A DNA stretch of 64,000 nucleotides, taken from NCBI GenBank assembly GCA_014238905.1, contig JABAAE010000003.1, positions 124,001-188,000 on the forward strand, in the 5' to 3' direction. This document shows, piece by piece, positions 45,807-55,225 of the stretch (position 1 is its first letter; each line of letters begins with the position of its first letter). The DNA comes from Planctomycetota bacterium. GTDB lineage: Bacteria; Planctomycetota; Planctomycetia; Pirellulales; Pirellulaceae. The translations under genes and the position numbers were made by a program. A model generated the notes under the pieces. That model was given only the letters and a program-made list of their open reading frames with translations, was not told the origin of the DNA and did not search any database.

Positions 45807-46036
45807 TGAAGAGCGTATAGCAGGGCTAACTGACGGCGTCAACTGAATTTCAGCGGCACCAACAGGGTGTAATTAGATGTGGTCTCAAAGACGAGTTCTT
45901 CGAACCGAGGGTTTTAACCCTACTACAGGAAATCGGTTTCGATAAAAAACAAAGTCTAAGAGAAAAACGTTCAGACCAACGCTTAAGAGCGTTTTGATAT
46001 CAAGCTCGCACATCAACCCCTCCCGGCAGGGGGATG
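45807..46036 (-). repeat. Conserved upstream element, copy 2 (before sulfotransferase gene)
   Basis: Homologous to 44518-44748. The shared CATCAACCCCTCCCG (plus strand) is at 46011 here and 44725 in copy 1, and the GCTGAA-type palindrome lies 168 and 171 bases away. Copy 2 also contains an AACGCT/AGCGTT hairpin. Confidence 0.65.
45814..45842 (-). promoter_or_regulatory. Predicted sigma-70 promoter of the sulfotransferase gene
   Basis: TTGACG (45842-45837) and TATACG (45819-45814) with a 17-base spacer on the minus strand. Transcription would start near 45807, about 50 bases before the chosen ATG. Confidence 0.55.
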
Positions 46037-46047
46037 AATCGTTATTC

Positions 46048-46075
46048 GATAGCCCGATCCGATAGCCCGATCCGA
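46048..46075. repeat. 13-bp direct repeat after fabF
   Basis: CGATAGCCCGATC occurs twice in tandem plus a CGAT remnant, about 30 bases past the fabF stop codon. Confidence 0.7.
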
Positions 46076-46105
46076 TTGTCGATTCAGAAACCCACGTGTT
46101 CCAGC

Positions 46106-47350
46106 TCAACCAAATTTCTTGATAACAACGCAGGCATTGTGGCCGCCGAACCCAAAGCTGTTGCTCAAAGCATATTCCAGCTGTCGTTCTTTAGGCTGAT
46201 TGGCAGTGTAATCAAGATCACAGGCTGGATCAGGTGTATCCAAATTAGCCGTTGGTGGCACCACACCGTTTTGAATTGCCAAAGCAGAGGCAATTAACTC
46301 GATGCCGCCACTTGCACCCAAAGAATGCCCGATCATGCTCTTAGTACTGCTAACAGACACATCATAGGCGCCACGTCCGAATACGTTTTTGATAGCCTGC
46401 GTTTCGGCTTTATCGCCCAATGGAGTGCTGGTTCCATGGGCGTTAATATACTGGATATCATCGGAACCAATTCCAGCATCATCGATCGCCATCTGCATGG
46501 CCCGGGCGGCCCCAATTCCCTGTTCGTCGGGCTGTGTAATGTGGCCTGCATCGGCAGTGCACCCAAAACCAACAACTTCACAATAAATCTTCGCGCCCCG
46601 ACTCTTAGCGTGCTCAAGTTCTTCCAAAACGAAAACACCTGCTCCCTCACCCAGCACGAAGCCATCACGATCCAAGTCGAACGGACGGCTCGCAGACGTT
46701 GGTGCATCATTACGCCCCGAAAGAGCTTTCATATTTCCAAAAGCTGCTAAGCCCATACGGCATAGGGCCGCTTCTGCACCACCGGAGACGATAATGTCAG
46801 CTTCGTCTGCCTGAAGAATTCGCAGCGCTTCACCGATCGCATTGTTCGCCGACGCACAGGCGGTTGAAACTGAAAAATTGGGCCCCTTCATTCCATAACG
46901 AATGGAGAGATTTCCACCGGCAGCATTGAGCATTAGCATCGGAATCGTAAAGGGCGAGACTCGACTCGGCCCCTTGTAGAACAATTTATGAAGCTGCTCC
47001 TCGATCGTTGTTAATCCGCCAATTCCCGATCCTAAGACACAACCAGCACGTTCGGAATCAACCTTGTTAAAATCAAGGCCTGAATCTTCAATCGCCTCAA
47101 TGCCACCGAACATCGCGAACTGGGCAAATCGGTCGAGGCGTTTGGCCTCCCGATGATCCAAACGACCATTTGGATCCCAACCCTTAATCTGACCCCCGAA
47201 TTTGATCTTAAATTCAGAAGTATCAATTAAGTCAATGTCGGATATGCCAGACTCAGCCTTCAGGGATCGCTCCCAGAAATCTTCGACGTCATTGGATAAC
47301 GGCGTAACAAGTCCAAGACCCGTAACGACTACTCGTCGCATGGAATGCAT
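46106..47350 (-). CDS. fabF: Beta-ketoacyl-ACP synthase II
   Basis: The condensing enzyme of fatty-acid elongation. The catalytic Cys165 lies in VSTACASANNAIGEALRI, with His305 (NAHGTSTPLGDKAE) and His342 (KSMIGHSLGASGG), the usual triad. The N-terminus RRVVVTGLGLVTPLSNDVED is standard; the ATG at 47350 and the one at 47341 are both possible. It lies 18 bases after acpP, so the two are co-expressed. Confidence 0.95.
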   Translation of the reverse strand: MHSMRRVVVTGLGLVTPLSNDVEDFWERSLKAESGISDIDLIDTSEFKIKFGGQIKGWDPNGRLDHREAKRLDRFAQFAMFGGIEAIEDSGLDFNKVDSERAGCVLGSGIGGLTTIEEQLHKLFYKGPSRVSPFTIPMLMLNAAGGNLSIRYGMKGPNFSVSTACASANNAIGEALRILQADEADIIVSGGAEAALCRMGLAAFGNMKALSGRNDAPTSASRPFDLDRDGFVLGEGAGVFVLEELEHAKSRGAKIYCEVVGFGCTADAGHITQPDEQGIGAARAMQMAIDDAGIGSDDIQYINAHGTSTPLGDKAETQAIKNVFGRGAYDVSVSSTKSMIGHSLGASGGIELIASALAIQNGVVPPTANLDTPDPACDLDYTANQPKERQLEYALSNSFGFGGHNACVVIKKFG

Positions 47351-47368
47351 TCTCTAAGAGATAAAAAA

Positions 47369-47611
47369 CTAGTCCGACTGGGAAGCGCTTTCGATGTGAG
47401 CAATCGCTTCACCGACAGTCTGAATCTTTTCAGCAGCATCGTCAGGGATGGTGATGTCAAATTCTTCTTCCAATTCCATGACCAACTCCACTTGATCCAG
47501 AGAATCAGCTCCCAAATCATTTACAAACGACGTCTTGAGGCTAATTTTTTCCTTGTCTGCTCCAAGCTGCTCTGCAACTATCTCAACGACTCTGTCTTCA
47601 ACTGACGACAC
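47369..47611 (-). CDS. acpP: Acyl carrier protein
   Basis: The 80-residue ACP carries the growing acyl chain on phosphopantetheine at Ser37 in [20 protein letters not shown]. The start is GTG at 47611, with a GGGAGGG ribosome binding site; there is no in-frame ATG. It stands between fabG and fabF with a wide gap (344 bp) to fabG and a short one to fabF. Confidence 0.96.
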   Translation of the reverse strand: MSSVEDRVVEIVAEQLGADKEKISLKTSFVNDLGADSLDQVELVMELEEEFDITIPDDAAEKIQTVGEAIAHIESASQSD

Positions 47612-47955
47612 GGGTATCGCCCTCCCTATTCAAAATCCAAGTTGGAAAATCACCGTTTGTGATGGTGAGGTCATGAACCTGTCCAAAAAGCTCAAAACGG
47701 AGATTCTAGACAACGTATTAAACCGTAAAGCGTAACAGCTTAGAGTATTTCGTTAAACGGGGGCAAGCCCCAATCAGCCTTGCGTCAACCAGAATTAGCT
47801 AAGGGTAAATCGAGCGAATCCCTTCACCTTGCCTAACACTTGCGATTACCTCGCATTTCAAACGAAACTGCCTGCCAAAGCCGTTAACATTACGTTAGAT
47901 TTTGGAAATAATCGCCAGCCTCCTTATTCATGGCGACTGACCAGCAGAAATCGGT
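47612..47955. other. Intergenic region between fabG and acpP
   Basis: 344 bp with no frame worth calling. Because acpP is usually highly expressed, a separate acpP promoter is expected here, but no strong box pair was recognised. Confidence 0.4.
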
Positions 47956-48702
47956 TTAAGCGGTCATCCCACCATCAACCACAATCAACTGACCGGTGAT
48001 GTAGGAGGCCGCTGGACTTGCCAGAAAAAGGGCCGTTGCCGCGATATCTTCCGGTTTTCCGACCCGTTTAGCAGGAATTCGCTTCACCACTTCTCCCATA
48101 ACCACCTCGCCCAGGGCTGCCGTCATATCGCTTTCAATGAAGCCCGGAGCAATGGCGTTGACGGTGATCTTTTTGCCGGCCACCTCGCGACTGAGGCTTT
48201 TGGTCATACCAATCATGCCAGCTTTGGATGCTGAATAATTCGTTTGGCCCGGATTACCCAAAATGCCCGAAACACTTGAGATATTGATAATTCGACCGTA
48301 CCTTGCCCGCCTCATTCTTTGAATCGCGGCTCGGGTAAACAAAAACGTGCCGGTCAAATTGGTGGAAATCACATCGTTCCAGTCTTCATCGGTCATGCCA
48401 GCCATTAGCTTGTCTCGGGTAATGCCGGCGTTGTTGACCAGAATATCGAGTTTTCCCCAATCAGCGTAGATCTTTTCGATCAGCTGGTTGACGCTTTCAG
48501 CATCCGAGACATTGCAACTGAAAGCCTCCGCCTCTCCACCACCCTCTTTGATCTGCTGCACGGTCTCGGCCAGCTTTTCGGCATTGCGAGCCACACACGC
48601 GGTCTTGGCTCCCGAAGCCGCTAATGCCATCGCAATAGACTTTCCCAGTCCTTGAGATGCTCCAGTGACCAGAGCCGTCTGTCCCGACAAATCGACTTGC
48701 AT
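47956..48702 (-). CDS. fabG: 3-oxoacyl-ACP reductase
   Basis: The NADPH-dependent reductase of fatty-acid elongation. [20 protein letters not shown] is the family start (residues 1-20), with [20 protein letters not shown], the catalytic serine in [17 protein letters not shown], Tyr156/Lys160 (YSASK) and a C-terminal [12 protein letters not shown]. The ATG at 48702 fits best; four codons upstream another start (48714) is in frame. Length 248. Clustered with fabD and acpP. Confidence 0.94.
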   Translation of the reverse strand: MQVDLSGQTALVTGASQGLGKSIAMALAASGAKTACVARNAEKLAETVQQIKEGGGEAEAFSCNVSDAESVNQLIEKIYADWGKLDILVNNAGITRDKLMAGMTDEDWNDVISTNLTGTFLFTRAAIQRMRRARYGRIINISSVSGILGNPGQTNYSASKAGMIGMTKSLSREVAGKKITVNAIAPGFIESDMTAALGEVVMGEVVKRIPAKRVGKPEDIAATALFLASPAASYITGQLIVVDGGMTA

Positions 48703-48834
48703 TGATTCAATCATTTGGTTGTCTCCTAGATTCGTTTAGTTGATTGGGTTACAGATCTTTTTCAGCCACAGGGCCCTTGCTGTTCTGGTTTAGCGAGCGT
48801 GTTGGTTTTTATTCCCATCAGTGCTGATCACCCT

Positions 48835-48882
48835 ATTATTCGATCACTCTATTATTCGATCACTCTGTTATTCGATCACGCC
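48835..48882. repeat. 16-bp tandem repeat starting in the fabD 3' end
   Basis: On the minus strand the end of fabD reads GTG ATC GAA TAA, followed by CAGA; the block GTGATCGAATAA returns twice, each with TAGA or TAGG, and GTGATC a fourth time. Thus the last three codons and the stop codon are repeated with a 16-base period. Confidence 0.9.
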
Positions 48883-49779
48883 GTGACAGGCAACCTTGCG
48901 ATTGATACGTTTCATCAACCCCCGGAGCACCCGACCGGGGCCAACCTCGTAAAACTGATCGTGCTGACGTTCCAGTAAAAAACGCATCGACGCCTCCCAC
49001 AACACGGGAGAGCAAACCTGCTGCAACAGGAGATCCCTGATTTCCTCGGGGTCATCGTGGGGGGAAGCATCGACATTGGAAACGAAAAGAATTTCAGGTT
49101 TAGACAGGGGAACTTCCGCAAGAGCAGCCTCAAGTTGCTCCACAGCCGGTTGCATCAACGCAGTATGAAAAGCTCCAGCAACTGCCAATGGAATCGTCTT
49201 CATAGCGCCTGCCGCATTCGCAGCCTCCGCGGCCGCCAAGCACATGTCATCATGTCCAGATACAACGATGTTGCCCGGACAGAGCAGGTTGGCAATCTGC
49301 AAAACTCGGTTCTCTGATCGGCTTTCATCGCATATCGCTTGCACGGCTGGCTGATCCATTCCGAGAATGCTTACCATCCCACTTCCTTCAAGATCCGCGG
49401 CCGCCTGCATCGCTTCCCCTCGCTTCTGCACCAACCTCAATCCGTCCTCAAATTTTACCGCTCCCGAAAAAACCAGCGCCGTATATTCACCAAGACTCAA
49501 ACCAGCTGCGGCCTCACAAGCCAGAACCACGTCTGGGGTTTGCGATCGCATTTCTTCAAGAGCGACCAGGCTGGTGACAAATAGTGCCGGCTGGCTGAAA
49601 GACGTGGCATCCAGTTTTTCCGATGGACCATGAAAACACAAATCGGCCAAGTCATAACCAAGAACGGCGTTGGCCCGTTCAAACATCGATCGAGCCGCAG
49701 GTGAGGACTCGTAAAGGGCCTTGCCCATGCCCACCGTTTGGGCGCCTTGACCGGGAAAAAGAAACGCTATCTTGCTCAA
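48868..49779 (-). CDS. fabD: Malonyl-CoA:ACP transacylase
   Basis: The enzyme loads malonate on ACP. The sequence has FLFPGQGAQTVGMGKALYES, the active-site Ser95 in AGLSLGEYTALVFSGAV and the catalytic His205 (GAFHTALMQPA), with a C-terminal FYEVGPGRVLRGLMKRINR. Length 303 is normal. The 3' end has tandem repeats covering the stop codon. It lies 153 bp before fabG and 297 bp after rpmF. Confidence 0.95.
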   Translation of the reverse strand: MSKIAFLFPGQGAQTVGMGKALYESSPAARSMFERANAVLGYDLADLCFHGPSEKLDATSFSQPALFVTSLVALEEMRSQTPDVVLACEAAAGLSLGEYTALVFSGAVKFEDGLRLVQKRGEAMQAAADLEGSGMVSILGMDQPAVQAICDESRSENRVLQIANLLCPGNIVVSGHDDMCLAAAEAANAAGAMKTIPLAVAGAFHTALMQPAVEQLEAALAEVPLSKPEILFVSNVDASPHDDPEEIRDLLLQQVCSPVLWEASMRFLLERQHDQFYEVGPGRVLRGLMKRINRKVACHGVIE

Positions 49780-49892
49780 TGATCTACCTTCAACAGATTG
49801 TCGTCGCCAAATTGGAAAAATAGCGCAATCAAGATCGCGATTCGCTAGTACCTCTGCACCATCCGCGTAGCAACCAAGCCCATCAGGCCCAG

Positions 49893-49915
49893 AAAAAAAT
49901 CAGCAACTCATTGCT
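49893..49915 (-). terminator. Possible rho-independent terminator after rpmF
   Basis: On the minus strand AGCAA-TGAG-TTGCT forms a 5-bp stem followed by GATTTTTTT. The stem is short but the T-tract is good. It lies 160 bases past rpmF, before fabD. Confidence 0.45.
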
Positions 49916-50012
49916 CGTCATTCAATTGATACGTTCCATGCCCGAACGCTCTTAACGGGCATCTTGTCCCCAAACTTTGGAATGATTGACGCATCGCTCT
50001 GCAATGGAAATT

Positions 50013-50090
50013 GCGTTGAGATTACCGCGTTGAGATTACCGCGTTGAGGTTCCGATTACTGCCTTGATGTTCAGGTTACTGCGTTGAGTC
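50013..50090. repeat. Imperfect repeats (14-20 bp) starting at the rpmF stop codon
   Basis: On the minus strand the rpmF end reads TCA ACG CAG TAA; variants CATCAAGGCAGTAAT, CTCAACGCGGTAAT (twice) and CTCAACGCAATTT follow downstream. The stop-containing unit is repeated about four times with 14- to 20-base spacing. Confidence 0.85.
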
Positions 50091-50261
50091 TGACGCCAAG
50101 ACTGTACGTCCCATGTAGTAACCGCACGTTGGGCACACCACATGGGTGGGCAATGACGTACTGCACTTTGGACAAACGGTGAGTTGTTTGGGCCGCTTGG
50201 AATCGTGGGAACGTCGTTTTCCCGTACGGGAGTTAGAATGTTTTCTTTTGGGAACTGCCAT
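50076..50261 (-). CDS. rpmF: 50S ribosomal protein L32
   Basis: Large-subunit protein bL32 (61 residues), zinc-binding type. MAVPKRKHSNSRTGKRRSHD is the usual start, with the pairs CPKC and CPTC (CPKCSTSLPTHVVCPTCGYY). In many bacteria rpmF precedes plsX-fabH-fabD; here plsX and fabH are absent and fabD comes next. The stop codon lies in repeats. Confidence 0.93.
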   Translation of the reverse strand: MAVPKRKHSNSRTGKRRSHDSKRPKQLTVCPKCSTSLPTHVVCPTCGYYMGRTVLASDSTQ

Positions 50262-50610
50262 TGTTCTTTAATCGAGTAAAAGCCTGTTTTCTGGCGAATT
50301 CACCATGGTACGAAAAGGCATCTGCACCTGTCAACGACCAAAATAGGGCGATCGGTCAGACTTTTGATCGTATTCCAAGCATCTTCCCCCATCATTTTGC
50401 GACTTAATCGAGGCTGCGATGGAAAACCAACCCAGCCTGTTAACACTTGGCAGCAATCCATCCAAGCCGATATTGTCCCTGCACGTGACGTCCACCGAAA
50501 CAATGGAAATTGCCAGACTAAATGGTAGCTTCACTTAAAAACCCGCACCAGCATTTGATTTGGTAAGCGGTTGTCCTCTCATTTTCTCCTGGTTGACCGG
50601 GAGAAGGCCA
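50262..50610. other. Intergenic region between glgB and rpmF
   Basis: Short frames on the minus strand (50300-50534) lack any family feature. A stem (TTCTCC, GGT/ACC, GGAGAA) at 50584-50605 is the glgB terminator candidate. Confidence 0.45.
50584..50605 (-). terminator. Stem-loop after glgB (terminator candidate)
   Basis: TTCTCC and GGAGAA pair with an inner GGT/ACC, separated by single mismatches. No T-tract follows on the minus strand, so it may be a processing stem instead. Confidence 0.35.
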
Positions 50611-52857
50611 CTATTGCATGGATTCTGGCTTGAACATCGCCATTCCAAGGGCCGGAACCGAGATTTCGATCGAATGGTCTCGGCCTTGGGCAACAATCTG
50701 CTCACTTTTGGCTAGGGGATGGACTGCCGGACGACTGCCACCGTAACACGTTGAATCGCTGTTGAATATTTCTTTATAAACACCGACTTTCGGAACACCG
50801 AGACGGTAGTTTGTGCGAGCAATCGACGTAAAGTTGCAAATCACCACCACCAAATCATCCGGATTTAGGCTCCTCCGAACAAAGGCGATTTGACTCTCTT
50901 TTCCATTCTGGCAGTCGATCCATTCAAAACCATTGGCGTCAAAATCCAAATGGTGCAGGGCGGGTTCATCGCAATAGAGGCGGTTCAAATCACCAACCAA
51001 ACGCTGAACACCTCGATGTGGTTCTTGATCCAACAGTTCCCATTGGGGCTGGCAGTCATGATCAAATTCTTTCCATTGCGCTATTTCGTTTCCCATAAAG
51101 AGCAGTTTCTTGCCGGGATGGGTCCACATCAAGCTGTACAAGAGCCTGAGGTTGGCAAACTTTTCCGCTGACTCTCCCGGCATCTGACCCAGTAAGGATT
51201 TTTTTCCATGAACGACTTCATCATGGGAAAGTGGCAACATGAAGTTCTCTGAAAATGCGTAGACCAAGCTAAAGGTCAACTCCTCGTGGTGAAATTCGCG
51301 ATAAACCGGGTCCTTGGCCATATACCTCAGCGTGTCGTTCATCCAGCCCATATTCCATTTGATACTGAAACCCAAACCGCCATCAAACGTTGGTCTGGAG
51401 ACCCCGGCAAATGAAGTCGATTCCTCGGCAATCGTCATGACGCCCGGATATTCCGCATGACAAACCTCATTGAATCGTTTTAGTAAGGAAATGGCATCAA
51501 GATTTTCTCGTCCGCCATTCTCGTTGGGAATCCACTCACCCTCATGACGGCTGTAATCGAGGTAGAGCATCGAAGCCACCGCATCAACCCGGAGACCGTC
51601 AATGTGAAATTTATCCATCCAGAAGAGGGCATTACTGAGCAGGAAGTTCCTTACTTCGTTGCGGCCATAGTTAAAGATCAGAGTGCCCCAGTCCGGATGC
51701 TCTCCTTTTCGAGGATCCTGATGCTCGTAAAGTGCGGTTCCGTCAAAACGACCCAACCCCGATTCATCTTTTGGAAAATGAGCGGGCACCCAATCCAGTA
51801 TGACGCCGATGCCGTGCTGATGAAAATAATCCACAAAATACATGAAATCTTCGGGGCTTCCGTAACGACTGGTCGCAGCGAAATAACCGACCGTTTGATA
51901 GCCCCAACTTCCGGTAAAGGGATGTTCGGTAACCGGCATCAATTCAACATGGGTAAAATGCTGCTGAAGGCAATACTCAACCAGTTCATGAGCCAATTCG
52001 CGATAGTTTTTCCAACCGTTGTTTTGATCATTCGACTGGCGTCGCCAACTGCCTAGATGGACTTCGTAAATCGATACCGGACGATTCTGAGGTGTTTGTT
52101 TTTTTCGAGCATCCATCCAGACCGCATCATTCCATTGAAATCGATCCAAATCGGTTACGACCGATGCAGTCTTGGGAGGGATCTCAGCACTAAATCCGTA
52201 GGGATCCGATTTATCAACAACCCGCCCGCTGTTTTCCCGAATACGAAATTTATAAATCTCGCCTAGGCTGAGCCCTGGAACAAACAGCTCCCAGATGCCA
52301 CTTGGAATCAATTTGGTCATCGGATGCTGCCGGCCATCCCAACCATTAAATCCTCCCACCAGACTGATGCTTTTGGCATTGGGTGCCCATACCGCAAAAT
52401 TCACGCCTTGCACCCCATTTGCACAACGGATCTGCGCTCCAAGCTTTTCATAAATCCGTAAATTCGACCCTTCTCCAAAAAGATGAAGGTCAAGATTGGT
52501 GAAATAGGATTCGAAAGAATAGGGATCATGCATCGTGGTGGTCTGACCTGCTCGATCAGCAACTATGAATTGATAGTCATCTTCTTTTTGCGACTCGCTC
52601 AGGACAAGTGTACCCTCGAAAAGCCCCGCTGGGTGAATCTGCTGCATCGCCCGAGGGAATTGATACGCCGGGTGCCTCAGCCAAACTTGCTCGCTAGCCG
52701 GAAGAAACATACGGACCGAGACCGCTTTTTTACCATTCTTTCTACAGACCTGCGGGCCCAGGAGAGATCTCGGATTATCCAATTCCGCGTTTAACAGATT
52801 TTTGACATTGTTGAGCAGCAATTCCGACTTCACTGGGCAATCTTCCTGAATGAACAA
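50611..52857 (-). CDS. glgB: 1,4-alpha-glucan branching enzyme
   Basis: The 748-residue enzyme makes alpha-1,6 branches in glycogen. CBM48-type N-terminal domains ([20 protein letters not shown] with [10 protein letters not shown]) precede a GH13 barrel with catalytic Asp425 in [20 protein letters not shown], glutamate in [13 protein letters not shown] and the [14 protein letters not shown] motif. The C-terminal domain ends [15 protein letters not shown]. The length is typical of GlgB with the extra N1 domain. No other glycogen gene is adjacent. Confidence 0.96.
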   Translation of the reverse strand: MFIQEDCPVKSELLLNNVKNLLNAELDNPRSLLGPQVCRKNGKKAVSVRMFLPASEQVWLRHPAYQFPRAMQQIHPAGLFEGTLVLSESQKEDDYQFIVADRAGQTTTMHDPYSFESYFTNLDLHLFGEGSNLRIYEKLGAQIRCANGVQGVNFAVWAPNAKSISLVGGFNGWDGRQHPMTKLIPSGIWELFVPGLSLGEIYKFRIRENSGRVVDKSDPYGFSAEIPPKTASVVTDLDRFQWNDAVWMDARKKQTPQNRPVSIYEVHLGSWRRQSNDQNNGWKNYRELAHELVEYCLQQHFTHVELMPVTEHPFTGSWGYQTVGYFAATSRYGSPEDFMYFVDYFHQHGIGVILDWVPAHFPKDESGLGRFDGTALYEHQDPRKGEHPDWGTLIFNYGRNEVRNFLLSNALFWMDKFHIDGLRVDAVASMLYLDYSRHEGEWIPNENGGRENLDAISLLKRFNEVCHAEYPGVMTIAEESTSFAGVSRPTFDGGLGFSIKWNMGWMNDTLRYMAKDPVYREFHHEELTFSLVYAFSENFMLPLSHDEVVHGKKSLLGQMPGESAEKFANLRLLYSLMWTHPGKKLLFMGNEIAQWKEFDHDCQPQWELLDQEPHRGVQRLVGDLNRLYCDEPALHHLDFDANGFEWIDCQNGKESQIAFVRRSLNPDDLVVVICNFTSIARTNYRLGVPKVGVYKEIFNSDSTCYGGSRPAVHPLAKSEQIVAQGRDHSIEISVPALGMAMFKPESMQ

Positions 52858-53228
52858 TCTCCGCCAAAACCCATTGGCGAATGCGATGGGCAGGGCATTC
52901 TGTCAATTGCAGTCGGCATGACAGGCCTCCAGACTTGACTCGCGAATGTAAAATTCATGGCCGTTTCCTATGCGATTCTGAGCTTCAACTGCCCAGACCA
53001 ACCTTCAACTGGAGCGGACTGCACGGCAGCGACAAGCTGACCATGGCCAAATTGCATCGATTCCCCAATCCACAATTTATTAATCCGGAGCTAGTGTGCC
53101 TCCACTCCAACGACAGGCGATGCGTTTCCTCGATTCTTTAGAACGCTTCGCTAAGAAGTGCGTCACCGCCAAGACTGGCTTGCGCGAGCGGGATGAATGA
53201 CATCCAGTGGTCATCCAGAGCGACACCA
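52858..53228. other. Region between the RNase HI-like gene and glgB
   Basis: No gene with good support. A minus-strand frame (53138-53386) overlaps the end of the RNase HI-like gene in another frame and is more likely a shadow, although a frameshift joining the two cannot be excluded. Confidence 0.4.
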
Positions 53229-53759
53229 CTAGCCAACGGCCTCCATCGCGTAGGAGGGTCGATTTGACGATTGAAAAGAACCGCTTTCTCCCATCTCTCC
53301 AGACAATCGAATTTTACGGCGACCGGCACGCTGATGGGTTGCCAGTCTTCTCTGATGACTTTCTGTCCCATAAAAGCGGCAGTCAACGTCGTGGAACATG
53401 AGCGCTTGGTCCACCCTCAGCCAGAGGTCCTGGTTCTTGATGGGGACATCTTCTCCAAATCTCTCCCACATCCAGCTGTTCTTCTTCCAGACTTGAAGTG
53501 CGTTTTCGAATGCCCGGGTAATATACCGACTTGGTGTATACATCAAGACTGAGGACGGCTGCTCCAATGACTCCAATCCCCTCACCACAGAAAGGAGATT
53601 TAAACGATCGACATGCCAGCCGTCCTCCTGATCAAATGCCTCGAAAGGAATCCCACCATCCTTCGCTTTCAAGACAAATCGCCAGATCCCATTTTGAAAA
53701 CCAAAATCGTCAAAAAAGACCTTCGCGTAACTGAATAAGTGAAAATCAGGTTTCATCAT
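53229..53759 (-). CDS. Degenerate RNase HI-like protein
   Basis: The middle resembles RNase HI: RLNLLSVVRGLESLEQPSSV, the strand VLMYTPSRYITRAFENAL and IKNQDLWLRVDQALMFHDVD match the family's RMEL...TDSxYV...KNxDLW pattern. But the catalytic Glu of RMEL is Asn and the Asp of YTDS is Pro, and no GHxGH/NExxD tail is seen, so catalysis is unlikely. FFDDFG near the N-terminus may keep the first aspartate. I start at the ATG at 53759, with AGG upstream; GTG at 53783 is further up. The 3' part after about residue 130 is not family-like. Confidence 0.55.
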   Translation of the reverse strand: MMKPDFHLFSYAKVFFDDFGFQNGIWRFVLKAKDGGIPFEAFDQEDGWHVDRLNLLSVVRGLESLEQPSSVLMYTPSRYITRAFENALQVWKKNSWMWERFGEDVPIKNQDLWLRVDQALMFHDVDCRFYGTESHQRRLATHQRAGRRKIRLSGEMGESGSFQSSNRPSYAMEAVG

Positions 53760-54187
53760 CAAACACCTTTTCGATCTTGGCACCCGCTAAACAACCTAGC
53801 GTGCGAACTCGAAAGCGAAACGATGACCTTCCATTGTCGTAAAATCGCAACGTCAATGTCGCGAATATCCAATTGATCAAGAGCCGAGTCGCCGACGTAC
53901 CATCCGACCACACGGAGACTCGTTTGCCCTGTAAGAACCCCTATCGGTTAAAGCTTTCCTGATCCTAAAACCTTGCCTGCCTTTATCACGATTTTTCATC
54001 GATAGCGGTCCGGTTCTTTCGAATAGACCAATTCAAAGGTCTAACCTGATTGACGGACGTGCAAAATGGTCTTCCGGAAAACCCAGCCCGCCAGCAGAAA
54101 GATCACTCGCAAAGCGTGTCAGGTGGCAAAGCGTGTCAGGTGGCAAAGCGTGTCAGGTGCCGATGGGAACTGATTCATTTTTCGCCG
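53760..54187. other. 428-bp region between the threonine aldolase and RNase HI-like genes
   Basis: No gene. Contains the 17-bp tandem repeats at 54111-54161. Confidence 0.5.
54111..54161. repeat. 17-bp tandem repeat, three copies
   Basis: AAAGCGTGTCAGGTGGC occurs twice exactly and a third time as AAAGCGTGTCAGGTGCC, just downstream of the threonine aldolase stop. The core GCGTGTCAGGTGCC reads on the other strand as GGCACCTGACACGC, a sequence reminiscent of REP-like elements tied to IS200-type transposases. No transposase is here. Confidence 0.85.
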
Positions 54188-55225
54188 CTACATTAGCGCC
54201 GCGACATTGGCGATGATTCGAGCAGCTGCGCCGGTTTCCTCCGTGGAAACACCAAGATGTGTAACGGCGCGGACATGCTGCGGACTAAATGCCAACATTC
54301 TGACCCCCTTGGATTCCAGCGCTTCAACAAAATCGGCTGCGGTGATGTTCGCTAGATCAACACGAAAGATGACAATATTGGTTTCGACATGCTCTGGATC
54401 CAGTACCAAGCCCTCTACCTGGGCAATCGAATCAGCCAAGATCTTTGCATTCTGATGATCAGCCTCCAGTCGGTCGACGTTGTTCTCCAGCCCAAACAGA
54501 GCCGCTGAAGCAATCACACCTGCCTGCCGCATGGCTCCTCCAAACAGCTTTCGATAACGCCGTGCCAATGCAATGGCTTCCTGGGACCCCGCCAAGGCCG
54601 AACCAATGGGTGCCCCCAATCCCTTGCTGAAACAAACACTGACGGTATCGAATGGACCGGCCCATTGATCCGCCGCAATGCCCGTCGCCACTACCGCGTT
54701 ATATAGGCGAGCGCCATCCAGATGAGTCGCCAGTCCGTTGGTTTTTGCCCACTCAGTCATCTCCTTAATCGCCTCCAGGGCCAGAATGCTGCCCCCTCCT
54801 CGATTATGAGTGTTTTCCAAACAAAGCAATCTTGTTCGGGCCATATGCTCATTATCGGCACGTATTTTCCCCTGCAGGTCAGACAACGATAACTGGAAGT
54901 TCTTTCCTTGAATGGGGCGAGCCACCAAACCCGATAATTGGGCGAAACCAGCCTGCTCATAGTTGTAGATATGACACCCATCCTCACAGAGGATCTCGTC
55001 CCCGGGCTGACAATGAATCCGAATTCCAATCTGGTTGGTCATGGTACCCGAGGGCATAAAAATCGCGGCTTCCTTGCCCAAATTTTCGGCCACCCGATCC
55101 TGCAGTTTCTGGACGGTCGGGTCGATGTCGATCACATCGTCGCCCAGTTCGGCAGTCTGCATCGCCTCCAGCATGCCTTGGTTCGGAAGGGTGACAGTAT
55201 CGCTTCGCAAGTCAATAGTTTTCAT
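54188..55225 (-). CDS. ltaE: Low-specificity L-threonine aldolase
   Basis: A PLP enzyme that cleaves threonine to glycine and acetaldehyde. MKTIDLRSDTVTLPNQGMLE is the family start (ATG at 55225; the frame is open seven codons more). MPSGTMTNQIGIRIHCQPGD binds the cofactor ring, LENTHNRGGG and HLDGARLYNAVVA follow, and the PLP lysine is in VSVCFSKGLGAPIGS. The length of 345 residues is normal. Confidence 0.93.
   Translation of the reverse strand: MKTIDLRSDTVTLPNQGMLEAMQTAELGDDVIDIDPTVQKLQDRVAENLGKEAAIFMPSGTMTNQIGIRIHCQPGDEILCEDGCHIYNYEQAGFAQLSGLVARPIQGKNFQLSLSDLQGKIRADNEHMARTRLLCLENTHNRGGGSILALEAIKEMTEWAKTNGLATHLDGARLYNAVVATGIAADQWAGPFDTVSVCFSKGLGAPIGSALAGSQEAIALARRYRKLFGGAMRQAGVIASAALFGLENNVDRLEADHQNAKILADSIAQVEGLVLDPEHVETNIVIFRVDLANITAADFVEALESKGVRMLAFSPQHVRAVTHLGVSTEETGAAARIIANVAALM

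Noticed and set aside
53138..53386. Minus-strand frame overlapping the end of the RNase HI-like gene
   Set aside because: Different frame of the same DNA; a frameshift joining both is possible, but I cannot show it.
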